A DNA stretch of 64,000 bases from positions 1 through 64,000 of the forward strand of contig RWJK01001702.1 in assembly GCA_004335835.1 (NCBI GenBank). Reading direction: 5' to 3'. Position numbers and translations under genes: made by a program. The notes beneath the pieces were generated by a model. That model had not been told where the DNA came from, did no database searches, and saw only the letters and a list, made by a program, of their open reading frames with translations. Shown here piece after piece: positions 60,111 through 64,000 of the stretch. The stretch comes from Scenedesmus sp. ARA3 (Eukaryota > Chlorophyta > Chlorophyceae > Sphaeropleales > Scenedesmaceae). Within the stretch, counting starts at the first letter, position 1. Each line of letters opens with the position of its first letter.

Positions 60111-63100
60111 ACAGCAGCTTTGCGTGGCTCACCTGAATGAGATGCATGTTGGCAACTGTTTGTTCACGCAGGGCTCCGGCATGGCTATCTACTTCCCACA
60201 AGATACTGCTAGCCTGTCCGCCAACTACAACAATCTTGTTCGCTTCGACAGCCCGGCACTGACAGACTGGAAAGCTTTTCTGGACATGCTGTACGTTAAG
60301 ACATCAGCCTACAAGCAGGAATCACGTGAGTTGATAGTGCAATAGATCTGCTGCCTAGGTAGCAGGCCTGCGCGTCCGACATGTTTGAGATTGATGTTAG
60401 TGTTGAGGTGGACAACGGGCGCACACACAAGCACGAATTCAGCAATCACGTGTGTGTGCTGCAGCTGCCAAAAGTGATGACCATTGCTGCAGCAGCCACA
60501 ACTTCTACAAGCTTGCTGCCTGTCCTTGCAGAGATCACGTTTGAGTTCATTGACAAGTTTTCCGTGAACTACCTGGCAGTCAGCAGCAACAACTGGATCA
60601 CGCACGGCACGCTGAGCAACCTCATGGGCCTGACAGCCAACCTGCTGTACGGCTTCCGGACGCCATCAGGCAAACAGTTCATCACCGCGGGCAACACAGA
60701 GGCAGTCATCTCTGACAAGTGCGTGCATGTACACATTTGCTGTGCCTGAAGCCTGCATTGCACTGGCAGCTATGCGGCAACTGCAATGCATCTTCCATCG
60801 TTAGCACTACCCAGATCTGTGGCGCCGCTAGAGATCAGGTGCCTTCAACTCCTGCCTCTATATATATTCAACACGTCTTACGTGCTGCTGGTTGCAGGTC
60901 TGCTGTGGGCTCGTGGTCGGGGTACCTGTTTGGCCTTGTGCAGGACTTTGCTAAGGGGGACGATGCAGTGGATGGCCTGGCACTGGCATATGCTGACGAG
61001 CAGCGGGTGACCAACACCACCGGCCACGTGACACAGCTGATCCTGCAAGTAAAGGTGGGTCCAGTCGTCCTGCAAGCACATTGTGCGGATGACTGTGCGG
61101 GTGTCAAGCTGCAAATACAGCAGCTGATGAGCGTGAATGATAATGTACAACTGCACTGCGAAGCAATAATAGTCATATAGCACATGGTACATGCGACAAG
61201 GGCCTGCTGCTGCGTGCATGCTGCAGGTGTACTATGCCCCAAGCTGCTATGCTGCGACAGCAGACATGAAGAAAGGGACGGTGAAGTACGTGTATGACAC
61301 GAAACAGCAGACATCCACCATGCAGCTGTTTGTCAGCTCATCAGGTAAAACAACAGCACCATAGCGGCCCCATGGGTTGCGAGAGCTGGCAGCAAGTAGA
61401 GCTGAAGCGCCCTGCACAAATGCTGCATGCGTCATGTCGCCAAATCAAGTGCAGCAATGCGTTGACTGGTGAAAGGCCGTTGAAGTGTACTACGCAGTTG
61501 GCGATCGTGGCAGACAACACTGTAATGCTCAACCGCGTGTTACCCCAAGCCAAGGCATCTTCATCCCCTGCACTGCCTCGCTGCACAGGTGGCTCCTGGG
61601 GTGAGGTGCCTCCACGCCAAGGCGGTGTGGTCATCCCCTACCTGGCCAGCTATAACCTAGTGGGAAACTCCACCAACCGCTTTGGTGTATCCTTCGGCTA
61701 CTCTGACTGCCTGAAGTGGGGTTACGAGAACAGTATCCAGCTCGCAGCATTTGACGCCGTGCAGGCGGCTGACATCCTTGGCTTGGACCTGGCAAGAGTG
61801 AGTCAAGAGAGGTTTTGAAAGCCATGAATGGTGTAGTGTTGCTTTTGCTGCCGCTTCCTCTGCAATGATGAGCCTGGGTGTAACTTTACTTTGAAGCTGG
61901 TTCACCAGTGCTTGCTGGTTCCTGCATGCAGGACATGGAGACGCAGCTTCTGGTCAAGTCGATAGATGGTGATGCAGTCACCATCCCTGGGTACTTCAGG
62001 CCTGCACAGAGGACGCTGGCAGGCTGCCAGTGCTCGCAGAGCTGGATCTATGCGGGTACCAACGAGACAGTCTACGGCACATGCATCAACCCTGCTGGAG
62101 ACCCCAAGGGAGCATGGTGCAACTATGAGCCAGACAGCTGCACAAACAAAACTGGTGAGCTGCTGCTGCCAACAGCATTGTCGATGGCTTCTTTGTTCAG
62201 GGGTGTGAAGCAATGCAGTTGATGTGCTTGGCTTCTGCAGCAGCACACCTGCATTACTTAATGTGTAGGAGCTGCATAAACCTCCGTGCTGACATCTGCA
62301 TACGCTGTCACCTCACTCAATATGCCCCTGCAGCTGCCTCCTCTGCCACGCTGGACTACTGCCCGGCCACCAAGACGCTGTCCGGCTGCAAGTGCCACCC
62401 AAACTGGAGCCTAAACAACAAGACCTACTACGGCACCTGTGCAAATGATGGCGACAAACGCGGATCCTGGTGTGTCGTTGACAGGGCCACCTGCCCTGGA
62501 GCTCACAGGGCCCACCAGTACGGCGCAAATAACACAATAACAACTATGGTTGATGGCAGGGACGCCAACCTCACTGGTCTGGACTTTGACTACTGCCAGG
62601 TCACCACAGTCAACGGCTGCCACTGCAGGAATAGCTGGAGTTATGGTGGCGTCACATACAGCGGCACATGCAGGCAGGGCCTGCAAGCTGGCAAAGGCCT
62701 GCCAGGATACAGTGTTGACACGCCTTGGTGTTATGTGGATAGTGGCTGCACAGGGGCTGGCTACTTGGAAGGGCAGATGTTTGACATCTGCACGCAAGAG
62801 GGCTGCAGGTTGACAGAGTCAGGTGCTGCATGTGACCTGCGTGCAAGCTACAATGGGGTTGCAATGTACGACTGCTTGAGCTACAACCAGAGCAGCAACA
62901 CCAACGCCAGCCAGCCTTGGTGCTTCACCAACGCCACAAGTGGCGACTGGGGCTACTGCGCACCCTGGAGCTGTAGCGCAGCGATGAAGCAGCACTGCCC
63001 GAGCGCTGACCCATCAGCTGGCGGGGCGAACCTGTCAGCCTGGTCTGATGCTGGCTGCTTGGAAAGCCTGTGCAATGCACGGCAGGCGCTTGCAAACATC

Positions 63101-64000
63101 AGCCAGTGCACGCAAGATGGTGTGGAGGGCCGTACGCTGCTGAACAGCACATACCGCTTCCTGGCCAGCAGCTCACAATTTGGATCTGTGCTGAAGAGCT
63201 CCACAGGATACGGTGCGTGGCTTAGCCCCTGGCAGCCGCAGTGCTGCATGCTGCTTGCCTGGGTTCTGCGCTGCAAAATATGGCATGATGTGTGTCAGTG
63301 CTAGTGCAACAGGGCTTGTCAGTGCGATTCTCAGCCGCTGATATGCTCGAAACACTGTGTCTGCCTGTGCCTGCAGGCAGCCTGGCGTCCTACTGCGATG
63401 CTACATTTGGCCAGCTGTGTGTGGATGAGCAGGAGGACCCCGCCTGCCCCGCGCTGTTCCGCTCTGACAACCGCTGGTTCATCAGCAGCCAGAAGCAGCT
63501 GCTGTGCGACACCACATGCCTCACCGTGCTGTGCCGCATGCAAGAGAAGGCCAAGGCAGAAGTCAAAGGTGAAGCCCGTGCAAAACTTCCCTGTGCATAT
63601 TCGGCGTCTGCAACGTTGCAAGCAGTAAATAATACTGCACCCCATATGTTCCCATGTGCACCAGCATAGTGGTTGAAGGTGGGCCAAAGACTGCTGCTCC
63701 TACTGCTGATGCTGCAGGCACACCCCAGTGGCAGTCTGCTGTTGCAGCGTCGCGTGGCTTCCAGACCCAGGGTGGGGTGTGTGCTGATGCGCCGCTTGAG
63801 AACCTGGTGCGCTGGACGCTCATGGAAGAGATGGACAAGAGCTGCGGCTGGTCTGTGCCCAGCAACCTGGCATGCAACAGGCTGCTGTCACCGCCACAGC
63901 TCTGTGCTGCAGACACAGTGCTGACGGCACCCGCAGGCAACATCACAGACGGCGTGCAGGCAGGCGCATTCTACAGCTCGAGCAGCAGCTGCAGCTGGAC
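57102..64000 (+). CDS. Secreted clostripain-family (C11) cysteine protease with kringle-like modules, 3' end beyond the window
   Basis: This is a clostripain-type protease of clan CD. Sixteen exons with consistent phases: 57102-57260, 57506-57791, 58035-58125, 58321-58475, 58617-58900, 59232-59358, 59639-59853, 60172-60325, 60532-60718, 60898-61054, 61227-61344, 61589-61797, 61932-62154, 62334-63212, 63377-63568, 63718 onward (about 1239 aa so far). A signal peptide (LLLLCGLLLHAALAPAAAA) precedes WVVFVYMLADNDLEQFGLMD, the family start. The catalytic His is in LVFWDHGSGW and the catalytic Cys in DIIGFDACLMAMYEVG. HYLLGSELLEPGHGWDY and GSGMAIYFPQ are also typical. From about residue 715 come cysteine-rich repeats (described separately). 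N-glycosylation sequons are common in this part. Secretion to the cell wall or medium is likely; the substrate is unknown. Confidence 0.88.
59940..60108. repeat. (CA)n microsatellite containing a 50-base assembly gap
   Basis: An intron of the clostripain-like gene (59854-60171) contains uninterrupted CA repeats on both sides of 50 N bases (59999-60048). The true repeat length is unknown. The neighbouring exons are in phase across the gap, so the gene model is not affected. Confidence 0.97.
62016..62985 (+). other. Four cysteine-rich kringle/FN2-like modules in the protease
   Basis: Three modules share the pattern G-C-x-C-x(4)-W, then Y-x-G-T-C, then W-C and a final C: about 62020-62145, 62380-62495 and 62612-62755. 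Each has a YGTC or YSGTC core. A fourth (about 62805-62985) ends PWCFTNATSGDWGYC, close to the kringle end PWC(F/Y)T...W.YC. Introns fall between modules 1 and 2 only. Such modules usually bind proteins or carbohydrate outside the cell. The family name is my assignment by eye. Confidence 0.65.

Noticed and set aside
59893..60345. Open frame with a long HT repeat
   Set aside because: It is only the CA microsatellite and gap read as protein. The true exon starts at 60172.
1..64000. CRISPR arrays, operons, tRNA or rRNA genes
   Set aside because: None was seen. The window is eukaryotic nuclear DNA, and the regular repeats are exon-edge duplications, triplet runs or microsatellites. I could not run a tRNA scan.

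Overview
This window is nuclear DNA from a green alga, most likely a chlorophyte of the Chlorophyceae (Chlamydomonas or Scenedesmus type). That placement is inferred from four things. Genes are densely broken by short GT-AG introns. CAG/CTG trinucleotide runs are everywhere and are read as poly-Q, poly-A or poly-S in exons. Protein families typical of plants are present (a phytol kinase, a plant-type arginine-rich tandem CCCH protein). TGTAA poly(A)-type signals sit between convergent genes. No prokaryotic features are present.

Eleven genes can be assembled exon by exon. Reading phases agree at every junction I tried except one in INO80. In order: INO80 remodeller (-, 1-10189, 3' end outside the window); VTE5-like phytol kinase (+, 10850-13291); tandem CCCH zinc-finger protein (+, 14220-16922); DUF4485 coiled-coil protein resembling CEP112 (-, 24934-29681); nicalin (+, 30196-33946); METTL21-like methyltransferase (-, 36355-38241); ICT1/ArfB-type GGQ hydrolase (+, 38624-41058); SMYD-like SET protein (-, 43606-48254); chloroplast-type SAM methyltransferase (+, 48554-50668); claspin/MRC1 homologue (-, 51171-56504); secreted clostripain-family protease with kringle-like modules (+, 57102 to the end). 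Genes alternate strand almost perfectly, giving five short divergent promoter regions (about 300-660 bp) and four convergent ends. The functions are ordinary housekeeping and do not form an operon-like pathway. INO80 and claspin both act on replicating chromatin, but their shared presence need not mean anything.

The largest gene-poor stretch is 16923-24933. Its plus strand is T/G-rich up to about 23.7 kb and then switches to C/A-rich. Opposed TGTAA signals lie at the switch point, which suggests one very long plus-strand transcript or 3' UTR.

The most unusual signals are at splice junctions. In INO80 (five junctions) and in the SET gene (one), a short piece containing an exon edge plus its splice site is repeated within the adjacent intron, up to five copies with a 109-122 bp period. 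One relic carries an in-frame stop. Introns also tend to carry CAG runs near the donor and CTG runs near the acceptor on the sense strand. The first zinc finger of the CCCH protein is spread over consecutive microexons of 16, 18 and 26 nt.
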